DNA of 64,000 nt. Source: Curtobacterium sp. BH-2-1-1. GTDB lineage: Bacteria; Actinomycetota; Actinomycetes; Actinomycetales; Microbacteriaceae. How positions within the stretch are numbered: position 1 is the first letter of the stretch; the number at the start of each line of letters is the position of its first letter. A program made the position numbers and the translations under genes. The notes under the pieces are model-generated. The model did no database searches. It was not told the DNA's origin and saw only the letters and a program-made list of their open reading frames with translations. This document shows positions 33,848-41,688 of this stretch, in pieces. Location of the stretch: NCBI RefSeq assembly GCF_001806325.1, contig NZ_CP017580.1:930001-994000 (forward strand). The letters are read 5' to 3'.

Positions 33848-34270
33848 TCAGTCCGAGCGCGCCGCCGACTCCAGTGCCTCCGCCGCCGCTGCCGCGCGCA
33901 CGATGTCCGTGTCACTCACGGACATCGCGTTGTACTCGGCCTTGTTCTTCACGGCGAGGAGTACCTCGAGGTGCTTCGCGACCGCCTGCCCGGCCGCCGC
34001 TCGGAGCACCGGAACGGCCTCGTCGTGGGCACCGGTCCGCGAGTACCTGCCGGTCCTCGCGACGCAGATCGCGTCCGCCGCGGCGATCCCGCTCAGCACG
34101 CACTGCACGACGAAGGCGTTCGCGAACGGCGACGTCGAGGTGAGCACCCCCGACTCTCCCCCGAGCTCGCGCAGCGTGTCGGCAGCGTCGAGGAATTCGG
34201 TGGCCTTCGCGAGTCGGCCCCGGCGGAACGACTCGTCGCCCTGCGCGGTGGTGCCGGTACGCGGTGTCAC
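33848..34270 (-). CDS. HEPN-domain protein, putative toxin-like partner
   Basis: 140 residues, all-helical. The C-terminal segment LLAVKNKAEYNAMSVSD (about 104-120) matches the position of the HEPN catalytic motif (R-N-x3-H-x-Y in HepT RNases), but reads KNKAEY, so the canonical Arg and His are not both present. GTG at 34270 overlaps the stop of the nucleotidyltransferase gene (GTGA). Resembles the small actinobacterial HEPN group. An RNA-cleaving toxin or an inactive binding protein are both possible. Confidence 0.7.
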   Translation of the reverse strand: MTPRTGTTAQGDESFRRGRLAKATEFLDAADTLRELGGESGVLTSTSPFANAFVVQCVLSGIAAADAICVARTGRYSRTGAHDEAVPVLRAAAGQAVAKHLEVLLAVKNKAEYNAMSVSDTDIVRAAAAAEALESAARSD

Positions 34271-34872
34271 CCGGCCAGCGTACGGAGCTTCCGGGACAGC
34301 CAACGACCATCACCTGCGATGGGAACACCGTCCCTGGCGACGGACGCGAGGAGCGGATCCGCAGCGTCGATCTCGCTCTCGTCGAAGACCACGGGACGCA
34401 CGACGTTCCCGGTCCACCTCTGCGCGCGTTCGCACAGCGCGTGGACGGCGTCCTCCGCCTCGGGACGACGCCCGGCGATGACGACGAAGCAGAGGTCGAG
34501 ATCACTGTCCGGCCGCATCTCACCCCGGGCACCGGAGCCGAACACGGCCGCGTACCGGAGTGGGAGGCCGTCGCACCCGACGGTGAGCCGCTCGAGGAGC
34601 TCGCGCCGCATGTCCGCCAGCGCTCGGACCGCACCAGCGGCGAGGTGGTCGGGGTTCAGCGCGAACGCCTTCGTCCGTCCGGTCCGGAACCCGTTGACGA
34701 TGCCCTGCTCCGTCAGCCGGTCGGCGCTGTTCCGCACACCGGCGTACGAGCGATCGGGCACGAGCCGACTGATGTCCGCGATCGTCATCGGTCCAGCCGC
34801 TCGGGAGAGCACCATCAGCACGTCACCGTCGACCGCAGTGGTCACGGAGGCGAACGGGCGCTGGAGCTGCAT
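34267..34872 (-). CDS. Winged-helix nucleotidyltransferase (MNT), putative antitoxin
   Basis: 201 residues. An N-terminal winged helix (about 20-75: MTIADISRLVPDRSYAGVRNSADRL) is fused to a minimal nucleotidyltransferase with VFGSGARGEMRPDSDLDL (Gly112-Ser113, Asp124, Asp126). MNT/HEPN pairs such as MntA-HepT are toxin-antitoxin systems in which the MNT AMPylates the HEPN Tyr. The added HTH suggests autoregulation through the 40-bp palindrome that begins one base upstream of the ATG; no Shine-Dalgarno is present. Confidence 0.8.
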   Translation of the reverse strand: MQLQRPFASVTTAVDGDVLMVLSRAAGPMTIADISRLVPDRSYAGVRNSADRLTEQGIVNGFRTGRTKAFALNPDHLAAGAVRALADMRRELLERLTVGCDGLPLRYAAVFGSGARGEMRPDSDLDLCFVVIAGRRPEAEDAVHALCERAQRWTGNVVRPVVFDESEIDAADPLLASVARDGVPIAGDGRWLSRKLRTLAG

Positions 34873-34912
34873 AGTGGTAGAAAACTACCGCAATCGGTAG
34901 TTTTCTACCACT
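34873..34912. promoter_or_regulatory. Perfect 40-bp palindrome abutting the MNT start codon
   Basis: 18-base arms (AGTGGTAGAAAACTACCG and complement) separated by CAAT. Each arm is itself a dyad, GGTAG-N4-CTACC, giving two boxes. It lies directly before the ATG at 34872, leaving no room for a separate ribosome-binding site, and is AT-richer than its surroundings. A probable operator for the winged-helix protein, overlapping the promoter. Confidence 0.8.
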
Positions 34913-34924
34913 CTGCCGCCCCGC

Positions 34925-35692
34925 TCAGACCACCGACCACCCGCCGTCGCTCGGCAGCACCGCGCCGTTCACGTTGGCCGAGTCGTCGCTGAGCAGCCAT
35001 GTGATCGCCGCCGCGAGCTGCTCGGGCTGCGCCACCGGCGGGATCGTCGTCTGCATGATCGGCCCCACCCGTCCGGCCGCGTACTCGCTGCGCATCGGCG
35101 CCTCGATGTTCGTCGCCACCGCACCGGGCGCGACGGCGTTGGCGCGGATGCCCTGCGGCCCGTGGAAGAACGCGACGCTCTTCGTGAACCCGGCGATCGC
35201 GTGCTTCGACGCCGTGTACGCAGCACCCGCGGCCGACGCCCGGAGCGCCGCCTCGGACGCCACGTTCACGACCGCACCGCGTCCGGCGGCGATCATCAGC
35301 GGCAGGACCGCTCGGGTGAGCCGCATCGGCCCGGTGACGTTCACGCTGAAGACGCGGTCCCAGGTGGCGTCGTCGACCTCGCTCGGCGGGAGGAACGCGT
35401 CCATGATGCCGGCGACGTTCGCGAGCCCGTCGACCCGGTCGCCCGCGGCGGCGAGGAGCGCGTCGATCGTCTCCGGCGCGGCGACGTCGCCGATGACGGT
35501 CTCGACGTCGAGGCCGGCGGCGTCGACGAGTTCGGCGCGCAGCACATCGAGCCGTTCGGCGACGACGTCGGTGGCGATCACGCGCCCACCCTCGTTCGCG
35601 ATGCGCGTCGCCGTGGCGCGTCCGATGCCGGAACCCGCTCCGGTGACGATGATGGTCCTGCCGGTGAACCGTCCGGCGGTGGTGTCGGTCAT
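34925..35692 (-). CDS. Short-chain dehydrogenase/reductase
   Basis: 255 residues: TGAGSGIG, NVAG, catalytic Ser in NVASEAA and YTASK, with the SDR C-terminus (NVNGAVLPSDGGWSVV). ATG at 35692 has GAGGAG five bases upstream. Divergent from a TetR regulator that probably controls it. Likely oxidises or reduces a small alcohol/ketone; substrate unknown. Confidence 0.9.
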   Translation of the reverse strand: MTDTTAGRFTGRTIIVTGAGSGIGRATATRIANEGGRVIATDVVAERLDVLRAELVDAAGLDVETVIGDVAAPETIDALLAAAGDRVDGLANVAGIMDAFLPPSEVDDATWDRVFSVNVTGPMRLTRAVLPLMIAAGRGAVVNVASEAALRASAAGAAYTASKHAIAGFTKSVAFFHGPQGIRANAVAPGAVATNIEAPMRSEYAAGRVGPIMQTTIPPVAQPEQLAAAITWLLSDDSANVNGAVLPSDGGWSVV

Positions 35693-35702
35693 GTCGTCTC
35701 CT

Positions 35703-35747
35703 CACTGAGAGGCGCTCGCTGCGCCACCACAGTTGTAGCACTCAGTG
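35703..35747. promoter_or_regulatory. Candidate TetR operator sites
   Basis: CACTGAG (35703-35709) and CTCAGTG (35741-35747) are inverted copies flanking the 68-bp divergent region between SDR and TetR; GGCGC-N5-GCGCC (35711-35725) is a second dyad between them. Either could be the repressor site. Confidence 0.45.
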
Positions 35748-35760
35748 CCGAAAGGAATCC

Positions 35761-36339
35761 ATGAGCTCGACGAGCGACCGGCCGACCGGACGCCCGCGGA
35801 CGATCGACCCCGCCGCGGCGTCGCTCGTGGCCCTGCGGCTCTTCGACGAGCAGGGCTTCGACGCCGTCTCGATGGACGACGTCGCGACGGCCACCGGGGT
35901 CAGCCGCCGCTCGTTGTTCCGGCTCTTCCCGAGCAAGGCCTCGCTCGTGTGGGGCGGCCTCGACGAGTTCGCGGTGCGCTTCACCGACGAGCTCCGCCTC
36001 CGTCCGGCGTCCGAGTCCGCGTGGGTCGCGCTCCGCGCCGCGTACCGGGTCGGTGCCACGTTCCCGGACGACACGATCGAGATCACCCGCCACCGCCTGC
36101 GGGTCATCCGCGCGAACCCCTCCCTCGAGCGCGGCGGGGAGGCCGCGTCCACGGCCCTGACCGGGGTGATCGAGCGGTTCGTGGCCGAGCGGGACGGCGG
36201 CTCGGTCGACGACCTCGCGACGCGGGTCCGCGCACACGCCCTCGCAGCGGCGGCGAGCACGGCGCTCACGTGGTGGGCGACGCACGGCGAGGGCCGCCCC
36301 GAGGACGTCGTCGACGAGGCCCTCGCGCTGTTCGGCTGA
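35761..36339 (+). CDS. TetR/AcrR family regulator
   Basis: 192 residues; HTH with SMDDVATATGVSRRSLFRLFPSK (about 38-60), of the subgroup related to mycofactocin-type regulators. ATG at 35761 follows AAAGGA. The TGA stop is also the first three bases of a dispersed palindrome. Divergent from the SDR gene it likely represses. Confidence 0.88.
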   Translation: MSSTSDRPTGRPRTIDPAAASLVALRLFDEQGFDAVSMDDVATATGVSRRSLFRLFPSKASLVWGGLDEFAVRFTDELRLRPASESAWVALRAAYRVGATFPDDTIEITRHRLRVIRANPSLERGGEAASTALTGVIERFVAERDGGSVDDLATRVRAHALAAAASTALTWWATHGEGRPEDVVDEALALFG

Positions 36340-36386
36340 CGGACGGGAGGCGCAGTGCGGGCACGCACCGCGCCTCCCGTCCGTCA
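36337..36386. repeat. Dispersed palindrome, 50-bp copy with one arm mismatch
   Basis: TGACGGACGGGAGGCGCAG and its near-complement. It begins at the TetR stop codon and ends 30 bases before the stop of the converging aldo-keto reductase, the position expected of a shared bidirectional transcript end. Confidence 0.85.
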
Positions 36387-36416
36387 CCGGTCGCGCCCAC
36401 TGCCCACCGACGCCCG

Positions 36417-37364
36417 TCAGACCCGGCTCTCGATGCGCTTGCCGCGCACGTCGCGCGAGAGCGCGTCGATGCGCGCCAGGTCGTCGGCCGTGAGGACGAC
36501 ACCGGCCGCCGCGACGTTCTGCGCGACCCGGTCGGGGTTCTTCGACCCCGGGATCGGGACGACGTCGCCCCGCTGCGCCAGGATCCACGCGAGGGACAGC
36601 TGCGAGAGCGGGACGCCGTGCTCGTCGGCGATCGCGGTCAGCGCCCGGACGACCGCGACGTTCTGGTCGAAGTGCTCCGGCGCCCACCACTCGAGCATGT
36701 GCCGGATGTCGTCCTCGGGGTAGGCGGACCGCGGCTGGACGGCCCCGCCGAGGAAGCCGCGCGCGAGCGGCGAGTAGGCCACGAGCCCGATGCCGAGCTC
36801 GTCGACGAGCGGGAAGAGTTCCTCGGACTCCCGGGCGAACACGGAGTACTCGGTCTGGAACGCCGAGATCGGGTGCACGGCGTGGGCCCGACGGAGCTGG
36901 TCGCCGTCGGTGTTCGAGAGCCCGAGGTACTTGACCTTGCCGGCCTGCACGTACTCCGCCATCACGCCGACGACGTCCTCGATCGGCACGGCCGGGTCGT
37001 GGACGTGCTGGTAGAGGAGGTCGATCGAGTCGGTGCCGAGGTTCCGCAGGCTCTGGTCGACGACCTCGCGGATGTGCTCGGGGCGGGAGTCGGGCGCCCA
37101 GTCGTCCGCGGTGAAGCCGAACTTGGTGGCGATGGTGACCTCGTCGCGGACGGGCGCCAGGGCCGCACCGAGGAGTCGTTCCCCGGCACCCCACCCGTAC
37201 ATCTCAGCGGTGTCGAAGTGGGTGACGCCGAGGTCGTGCGCGCGACGGATCGCCGCGATGGACTCGGTGTCGTCGGCGGGCCCGTACGCGAAGACCGTCC
37301 CCATCGCACCGTAGCCGATGGATCCGACCGCGAGGCCCTGGGTCCCGAGAGTGCGCTGCTGCAT
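36417..37364 (-). CDS. Aldo/keto reductase
   Basis: 315 residues, AKR TIM barrel with the full tetrad: Asp51 and Tyr56 (FDTAEMYG), Lys81 (ATKFGF), His120 (LYQHVHD). Sequence follows the YajO/IolS-like group. ATG at 37364 has GGAAGG seven bases upstream. Divergent from a TetR gene with a clear dyad between them. Confidence 0.92.
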   Translation of the reverse strand: MQQRTLGTQGLAVGSIGYGAMGTVFAYGPADDTESIAAIRRAHDLGVTHFDTAEMYGWGAGERLLGAALAPVRDEVTIATKFGFTADDWAPDSRPEHIREVVDQSLRNLGTDSIDLLYQHVHDPAVPIEDVVGVMAEYVQAGKVKYLGLSNTDGDQLRRAHAVHPISAFQTEYSVFARESEELFPLVDELGIGLVAYSPLARGFLGGAVQPRSAYPEDDIRHMLEWWAPEHFDQNVAVVRALTAIADEHGVPLSQLSLAWILAQRGDVVPIPGSKNPDRVAQNVAAAGVVLTADDLARIDALSRDVRGKRIESRV

Positions 37365-37416
37365 GTGCCATCCTTCCGTCGTGTCTGGCGATGCAGATGA
37401 CACTGTACGCCCGTTC

Positions 37417-37463
37417 TGTCAGTCCCTGACAACTTGGTCATGTTCCGCCTCCCTCGGTACGAT
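37417..37463 (+). promoter_or_regulatory. TetR operator and leaderless promoter
   Basis: TGTCAG-TCC-CTGACA (37417-37431) is a perfect dyad immediately upstream of a sigma-70-like promoter, TTGGTC (37434-37439), 18-bp spacer, TACGAT (37458-37463). Six bases later is the GTG of the TetR gene, so transcription would start at the start codon. Confidence 0.65.
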
Positions 37464-37469
37464 GCCGTC

Positions 37470-38069
37470 GTGGGTGAGACGAGCGCGCGGACCGGACTGC
37501 GGGACATCACGCGCGAAGCCGTGCGCGCGCGGATCGCAGCGGTCGCCGTCGCTCGGTTCGACCGCGACGGGTTCGACGCCGTCACCGTCGAGCAGATCGC
37601 GGCCGAGGTCGGCATCTCGGCGCGGAGCTTCCACCGGTACTTCCCGGCGAAGGAGGACGCCGTCATCGGCGATCCACTGCGGCACCGGGGTGCGCTCGCG
37701 GAGGCGCTCCGGGAGCGTCCGGACGACGAACCGGCCTGGACCGCGCTGCGCGAGGCGTTCGTCGGCATGATGGTCCGCGCCGACGAGGACCCCGAGTCCG
37801 GTCGGCGGTCGGTCCGCGTCATGACGTCGACGCCGTCGCTCCGCGCCCGCAACCTCGAGAAGCACCTCGCCTGGGCGGACGTCCTGACGCCGATCCTGAC
37901 CGAGCGGCTGCGCGCCGGGGACCCCGACGGCGCCGAGCTCGGTGCGGCCGTCCTCGTGCAGGCCGCGCTCGGGTGCTTCGACGTCGCGATCGCCACCTGG
38001 TCCGTCACCGACGAGGACGCTCCGGCCCTGCTGCGCCGGACGTTCGACACGCTCGCCGCGGCGGTCTGA
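37470..38069 (+). CDS. TetR/AcrR family regulator
   Basis: 199 residues from GTG at 37470, chosen because a -10 element ends six bases before it (leaderless); ATG at 37440 would include promoter DNA. HTH VTVEQIAAEVGISARSFHRYFPAK at about 35-58. Likely represses itself and the divergent aldo/keto reductase through the dyad at 37417. Confidence 0.85.
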   Translation: MGETSARTGLRDITREAVRARIAAVAVARFDRDGFDAVTVEQIAAEVGISARSFHRYFPAKEDAVIGDPLRHRGALAEALRERPDDEPAWTALREAFVGMMVRADEDPESGRRSVRVMTSTPSLRARNLEKHLAWADVLTPILTERLRAGDPDGAELGAAVLVQAALGCFDVAIATWSVTDEDAPALLRRTFDTLAAAV

Positions 38070-38073
38070 GCGG

Positions 38074-38079
38074 TAGGGT
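38074..38079 (+). promoter_or_regulatory. Leaderless -10 element (TAGGGT)
   Basis: TAGGGT lies seven bases before the ATG of the VOC protein gene and no Shine-Dalgarno intervenes, the arrangement of leaderless actinobacterial genes. Confidence 0.6.
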
Positions 38080-38086
38080 CCGGGGC

Positions 38087-38503
38087 ATGAACGTGAACGG
38101 GCCCTCGCCCTACTTCCAGTTCGACGGCACCGCGCTCCAGGCACTCGGGCGCTGGCAGGACGTCTTCGGCGGCGAACTCAGCATCGCCACCTTCGCGGAC
38201 TTCTCGCGCACCGACGGCCCCGCCGACGCGGTCGCGCACGGGCAGCTCACCGGCGGCGGCATCACGCTGTTCGCCGCCGACGCCCCGACCGGCGAGACCT
38301 CGTTCTCTGCGACCGGGCTGCTCTTCTCCCTGCTCGGCGCCGCCGAACCCGACGTGCTCCGCGGCTGGTTCGACGACCTCGCCTCGGACGGCGCCGTCGT
38401 GGACCCACTGCAGGAACGTCCGTGGGGCGACTGGGACGGCACCGTGCGGGACGTCTTCGGCGTCACCTGGCTGATCGGCTTCGAGGCGGCGGCACTCGCG
38501 TGA
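38087..38503 (+). CDS. VOC-family (PhnB-like) protein
   Basis: 138 residues beginning PYFQFDGTALQALGRWQDVFGG, the start of PhnB-like glyoxalase-fold proteins, with two beta-alpha-beta modules. Such proteins bind small ligands or metals; no catalytic assignment is possible. Probably leaderless, and its stop overlaps the GTG of the arsenate reductase (GTGA). Confidence 0.82.
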   Translation: MNVNGPSPYFQFDGTALQALGRWQDVFGGELSIATFADFSRTDGPADAVAHGQLTGGGITLFAADAPTGETSFSATGLLFSLLGAAEPDVLRGWFDDLASDGAVVDPLQERPWGDWDGTVRDVFGVTWLIGFEAAALA

Positions 38504-38895
38504 CCGACCGCCCCACCGTGCTCTTCGTGTGCGTGCACAACGCCGGCCGGTCCCAGATGGCCGCCGGCTACCTGCAGCACCTCGCGGGCGACCGCGTCCG
38601 GGTGTTCTCGGCCGGCAGCGAACCGGCCGACCGCGTCAACGCCGTCGCGGTCGAGGCCATGGCGGAGGAGGGCATCGACATCGCGACTGCCGTCCCCGCC
38701 GTGCTCGAGACCGACACCGTGCGGGAGTCCGACGTCGTCATCACGATGGGCTGCGGCGACGCGTGCCCGGTGTTCCCCGGGAAGCGCTACGAGGACTGGG
38801 AGCTCGACGACCCGGCCGGGCAGCCGATCGAGCGCGTCCGCCCCGTCCGGGACGCCATCCGCGCGCGGGTCGAGCAGCTGATCGCGACCCTCTGA
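38500..38895 (+). CDS. arsC: Arsenate reductase, low-molecular-weight phosphatase type
   Basis: 131 residues. The P-loop CVHNAGRSQM (Cys11 nucleophile, Arg17) and further Cys85 and Cys89 in TMGCGDACP match thioredoxin-coupled ArsC with its three-cysteine relay; the Asp after the second half (ELDDPAG) is the general acid. It reduces arsenate to arsenite for export. No arsR or exporter lies nearby. Translationally coupled to the VOC protein, whose role in this pairing is unclear. Confidence 0.9.
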   Translation: MTDRPTVLFVCVHNAGRSQMAAGYLQHLAGDRVRVFSAGSEPADRVNAVAVEAMAEEGIDIATAVPAVLETDTVRESDVVITMGCGDACPVFPGKRYEDWELDDPAGQPIERVRPVRDAIRARVEQLIATL

Positions 38896-38910
38896 GCAGG
38901 GAGCCCGACG

Positions 38911-39180
38911 CTACCGCTCGTCGAGCGCCAGCAGCGGTGCCCAGTACGCATCGGGCCCGTCGGCGACCACGGCGTCCGGTTCGAAGCGGAAGCCGTAGCC
39001 GCGGACGAAGTCGAGGGCCGCTGCCTGCTCCCCCGCCGCGTCGTCGTCCGCCTCGTCGAAGAGGTACTCGCCGTGTCCCATCCGGACGCCCGAGTCGCTG
39101 ATCACCGTGAGGTCCCAGCGGCCCTCCTCGGCTCGTTCGATCCGCACGACGGCGGCCTGCTCAGCGGTGAAGTCAGCCAT
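38911..39180 (-). CDS. Hypothetical acidic protein, 89 residues
   Basis: Starts at ATG 39180 (MADFTAEQ). Acidic, no signal or membrane segment; contains RWDLTVISDSGVRMGHGEYLF and DFVRGYGFRFEPD, which look like a small alpha/beta fold. Not recognised. Converges tightly on arsC (15 bases apart). Confidence 0.6.
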   Translation of the reverse strand: MADFTAEQAAVVRIERAEEGRWDLTVISDSGVRMGHGEYLFDEADDDAAGEQAAALDFVRGYGFRFEPDAVVADGPDAYWAPLLALDER

Positions 39181-39205
39181 GCGGCGAGCATACGGACGTC
39201 ACGCG

Positions 39206-39709
39206 TCAGGCGCTCAGCTTCGCGAACGACGACCGGTGCCAGACCAGCGGGCTGTGCGCGAAGTCGGACATCAGGCCGTTCACGCGGAGCACGACGATGT
39301 CGTGGTCGCCCGCCGGGTACGTGTGCTCCACCGAGCACTCCATCCAGATCGGTGCCCCCTCGAGGAACACCGCGCCCGTGTCGGACACCGTCGTGTCCAC
39401 GCCGACGAAGCGCACGGACTTGTCGCGCGAGGCGAGCTGCCGCGTGACGTTCTCGTGCCGTTCGCCGAGCACCGAGACGCCGATCGACTCCGCTCCGGCC
39501 AGCGCCGGCCAGGTGGACGACGAGTGCTGCACGGCGAACATCACGAGCGGTGGGTCCTGCGAGACGCCGACGGTGAAGGACGACGCGACGAGCACCGTGG
39601 GGGCGTCGTCGACGATCGCGGAGAGTGCGGCGACGCCGCAGGGGAACCCGGAGAACGCCTGCCGGAGGAGCGTCGGGTCCGCGGACTCGGCGGTGTAGGG
39701 CTTGATCAT
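39206..39709 (-). CDS. Flavin reductase (RutF/HpaC-type)
   Basis: 167 residues, paralogue of the protein at 24719: VLVASSFTVGVSQDPPLVMFAVQHSSSTW, ERHENVTRQLASRD, and PAGDHDIVVLRV. ATG overlaps the previous gene's stop (ATGA). It ends flavin locus B and probably supplies reduced flavin to the two NtaA-type monooxygenases encoded upstream, giving that locus two reductases of different folds. Confidence 0.9.
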   Translation of the reverse strand: MIKPYTAESADPTLLRQAFSGFPCGVAALSAIVDDAPTVLVASSFTVGVSQDPPLVMFAVQHSSSTWPALAGAESIGVSVLGERHENVTRQLASRDKSVRFVGVDTTVSDTGAVFLEGAPIWMECSVEHTYPAGDHDIVVLRVNGLMSDFAHSPLVWHRSSFAKLSA

Positions 39710-40224
39710 GCGCTGGTGCCTTCCTTGGTCGGTGCGGATGCGGCGGCGAGGACGACGTCCCGCCAGCGGGCGAGCCAGCCCTCGGTCGACGACTCGTCGG
39801 TGTAGTGCTTGTCGTTCAGGTACAGCCCCTGCACGGGCACGGTGGCGCCGAGCTCGACGAGCACGGGCTTGAGGAACACCTCGGGGGCCATGTGGTGCGC
39901 GGGACCGGCGCCGAGCATGAGCGGGACGGCGGTCACCCCGGCGAGCCCGTCGGCCGTCGTGAACTGGTCGAGGAACAGCTTCAGGACGCCCGTGTAGGTG
40001 GCCTTGAACGTGGGCGAGGCGACCACGACGAGGTCGGACGCGGCGACGGTCGCGACCGCGGCCTGCACTCCGGGGTCGCCCCAGCCGAGGATCCCCGGTC
40101 CGAGGGCGATGACGTCGACGACGTGGTCGGGCGCGGACCCGGTGAGTCGTTCGGCGACGATCGTCGCGGCCTCGAGCGTGTGCGAGCCGGGCTTGGGGTT
40201 GCCGGCGACGACGGTGGTGATCAT
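39706..40224 (-). CDS. NADPH-dependent FMN reductase (SsuE/MsuE/EmoB type)
   Basis: 172 residues, flavodoxin-like fold: VVAGNPKPGSHTLEAATIV (phosphate-binding loop), SDLVVVASPTFKATYTGVLKLFLDQF and the conserved GAGPAHHMAPE. Family members hand FMNH2 to two-component monooxygenases (SsuD, MsuD, EmoA). ATG at 40224 has AGGA nine bases upstream. A 159-bp gap separates it from the monooxygenase gene, so it may have its own promoter. Confidence 0.9.
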   Translation of the reverse strand: MITTVVAGNPKPGSHTLEAATIVAERLTGSAPDHVVDVIALGPGILGWGDPGVQAAVATVAASDLVVVASPTFKATYTGVLKLFLDQFTTADGLAGVTAVPLMLGAGPAHHMAPEVFLKPVLVELGATVPVQGLYLNDKHYTDESSTEGWLARWRDVVLAAASAPTKEGTSA

Positions 40225-40383
40225 GGCGACCGTTCCTCTCTCTCGGATCTCATCCAACGCCGTGGCGGTTACCCCGTCGTGAAGGTGCCGTTACCGTTCA
40301 TTGCGCGAGCCGCCCTGGTGGTGGCCACACGGAAACCGCAGGTCAGGGGCGGAGTCGAGCCGCGCCTCCCGGGAACTCGCGTG

Positions 40384-41688
40384 TCAGAACGCGAGCAGGT
40401 TCTCGCGGAACGTCTCGTGCTCGTAGCCGTCCCTGATCAGACCGCGACGCCGGAGCACCGGCGCGAGTCCGTCGCAGACCTCGGTGAGGTTCTTCCGGGT
40501 CACCGGGAGTCCGACCAGGAAGCCGTCGGCGCCGGAGGCGGCGATCGCCTCCTCCATCTGGTCGGCGACCGTCTCGGGGCTGCCGACGAGCCGGACCGAT
40601 CCCGTGGTGTCGCGCTGCGCGGGGAGGGCCTCGCGGAGCGTCTTGCCGTCGGCCTTCGCCAGGAACGCCTCGATGACGCTCTGGTGCCCGTTGCTCTTGC
40701 CCTTGAGGTCCGCCGGGAGCGGTTCGTCGAGGTCGAACTGCGCGAAGTCGAACCCGGACGTGTACGACAGGTTCGCCAGCTGCGCGTCGATGTTCTCGCG
40801 GGTGGCGGCGAGCTGTCGGGCCTGCTTCGCCTCGGCCTCGTCGTCGGTGTCGGCGAGCACGGGCTCGACGAGGAACAGGATCTTCGCGTCCGTCTCCTCA
40901 CGGCCGAACCCGACCATCCGTCGGTGCATGTCGTCGACGTACTCGCGCATGGCGTCGACGCCCGGTGCCGAGGCGATGAGCGTGTCGGCGTTGCGCGCGC
41001 CGAGGTCGCGACCCGCCGGGGAGCCGCCGGCCTGGCAGACCACCGGGTGTCCCTGGGGGCTGGCGACCGTGTTGAGCGGCCCACGGGTGCGGTAGTACTT
41101 CCCCGCGAAGTCGGCGTACCGCACCTTCGTGTGGTCGGCGAAGACACCGGTCGCCTCGTCGAGCACGAGGGCGTCGGCGTCCCACGTGTCCCAGAGCGCC
41201 CGGACCGCGTCGATCCACTCGTCGGCCATCGCGTACCGCTCGTCGTGCTCGAAGTGCTGGTCGTAGCCGTAGTTCTGCGCGGCCGCGTGCGGTGAGGCCG
41301 TGACGAGGTTGATGCCGACACGGCCGTGCGTCAGGTGGTCGAGCGTGGACATCAGCCGGGCCGCGAGGAACGGCGGGTAGAAGGGCGTCGCGGCGGTCGC
41401 GATGATGCCGAGGTGCTTCGTCGCGGCGGCGAGCAGCGGGACCAGCGGCATGGGGTCGTGCCGCACGATCGCGGAGCGCAGCGAGTGCTCGAACGAGGAG
41501 CCGAACACGTCGGGGAGGACGGACGAGTCCTCGAGCATCATGAAGTCGAACCCGGCCCGCTCGAGCGAGGTGGCGGCGTCGACGAAGAGCTGCGGGTTGG
41601 CGACGTCGTGGCGGACGTTGCCGGACCACTGCCCGTTCCAGCCGTAGACGCCGAAGCCGTAGCCGAGGAACCAACCGAGGTGGAACAT
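40384..41688 (-). CDS. LLM-class FMN-dependent monooxygenase, NtaA/DmoA family
   Basis: 434 residues: MFHLGWFLGYGFGVYGW, DFMMLEDSS, RLMSTLDHLTHGRVGINLVT, NYGYDQHFEHDERY, VVCQAGGSPAGRD. It shares start and end motifs with the gene at 42806, implying duplication. ATG at 41688 has GGAAGG seven bases upstream, but its first 151 bases are also read in another frame as the tail of the upstream old yellow enzyme. Substrate could be an aminopolycarboxylate, thioether or sulfone. Confidence 0.92.
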   Translation of the reverse strand: MFHLGWFLGYGFGVYGWNGQWSGNVRHDVANPQLFVDAATSLERAGFDFMMLEDSSVLPDVFGSSFEHSLRSAIVRHDPMPLVPLLAAATKHLGIIATAATPFYPPFLAARLMSTLDHLTHGRVGINLVTASPHAAAQNYGYDQHFEHDERYAMADEWIDAVRALWDTWDADALVLDEATGVFADHTKVRYADFAGKYYRTRGPLNTVASPQGHPVVCQAGGSPAGRDLGARNADTLIASAPGVDAMREYVDDMHRRMVGFGREETDAKILFLVEPVLADTDDEAEAKQARQLAATRENIDAQLANLSYTSGFDFAQFDLDEPLPADLKGKSNGHQSVIEAFLAKADGKTLREALPAQRDTTGSVRLVGSPETVADQMEEAIAASGADGFLVGLPVTRKNLTEVCDGLAPVLRRRGLIRDGYEHETFRENLLAF

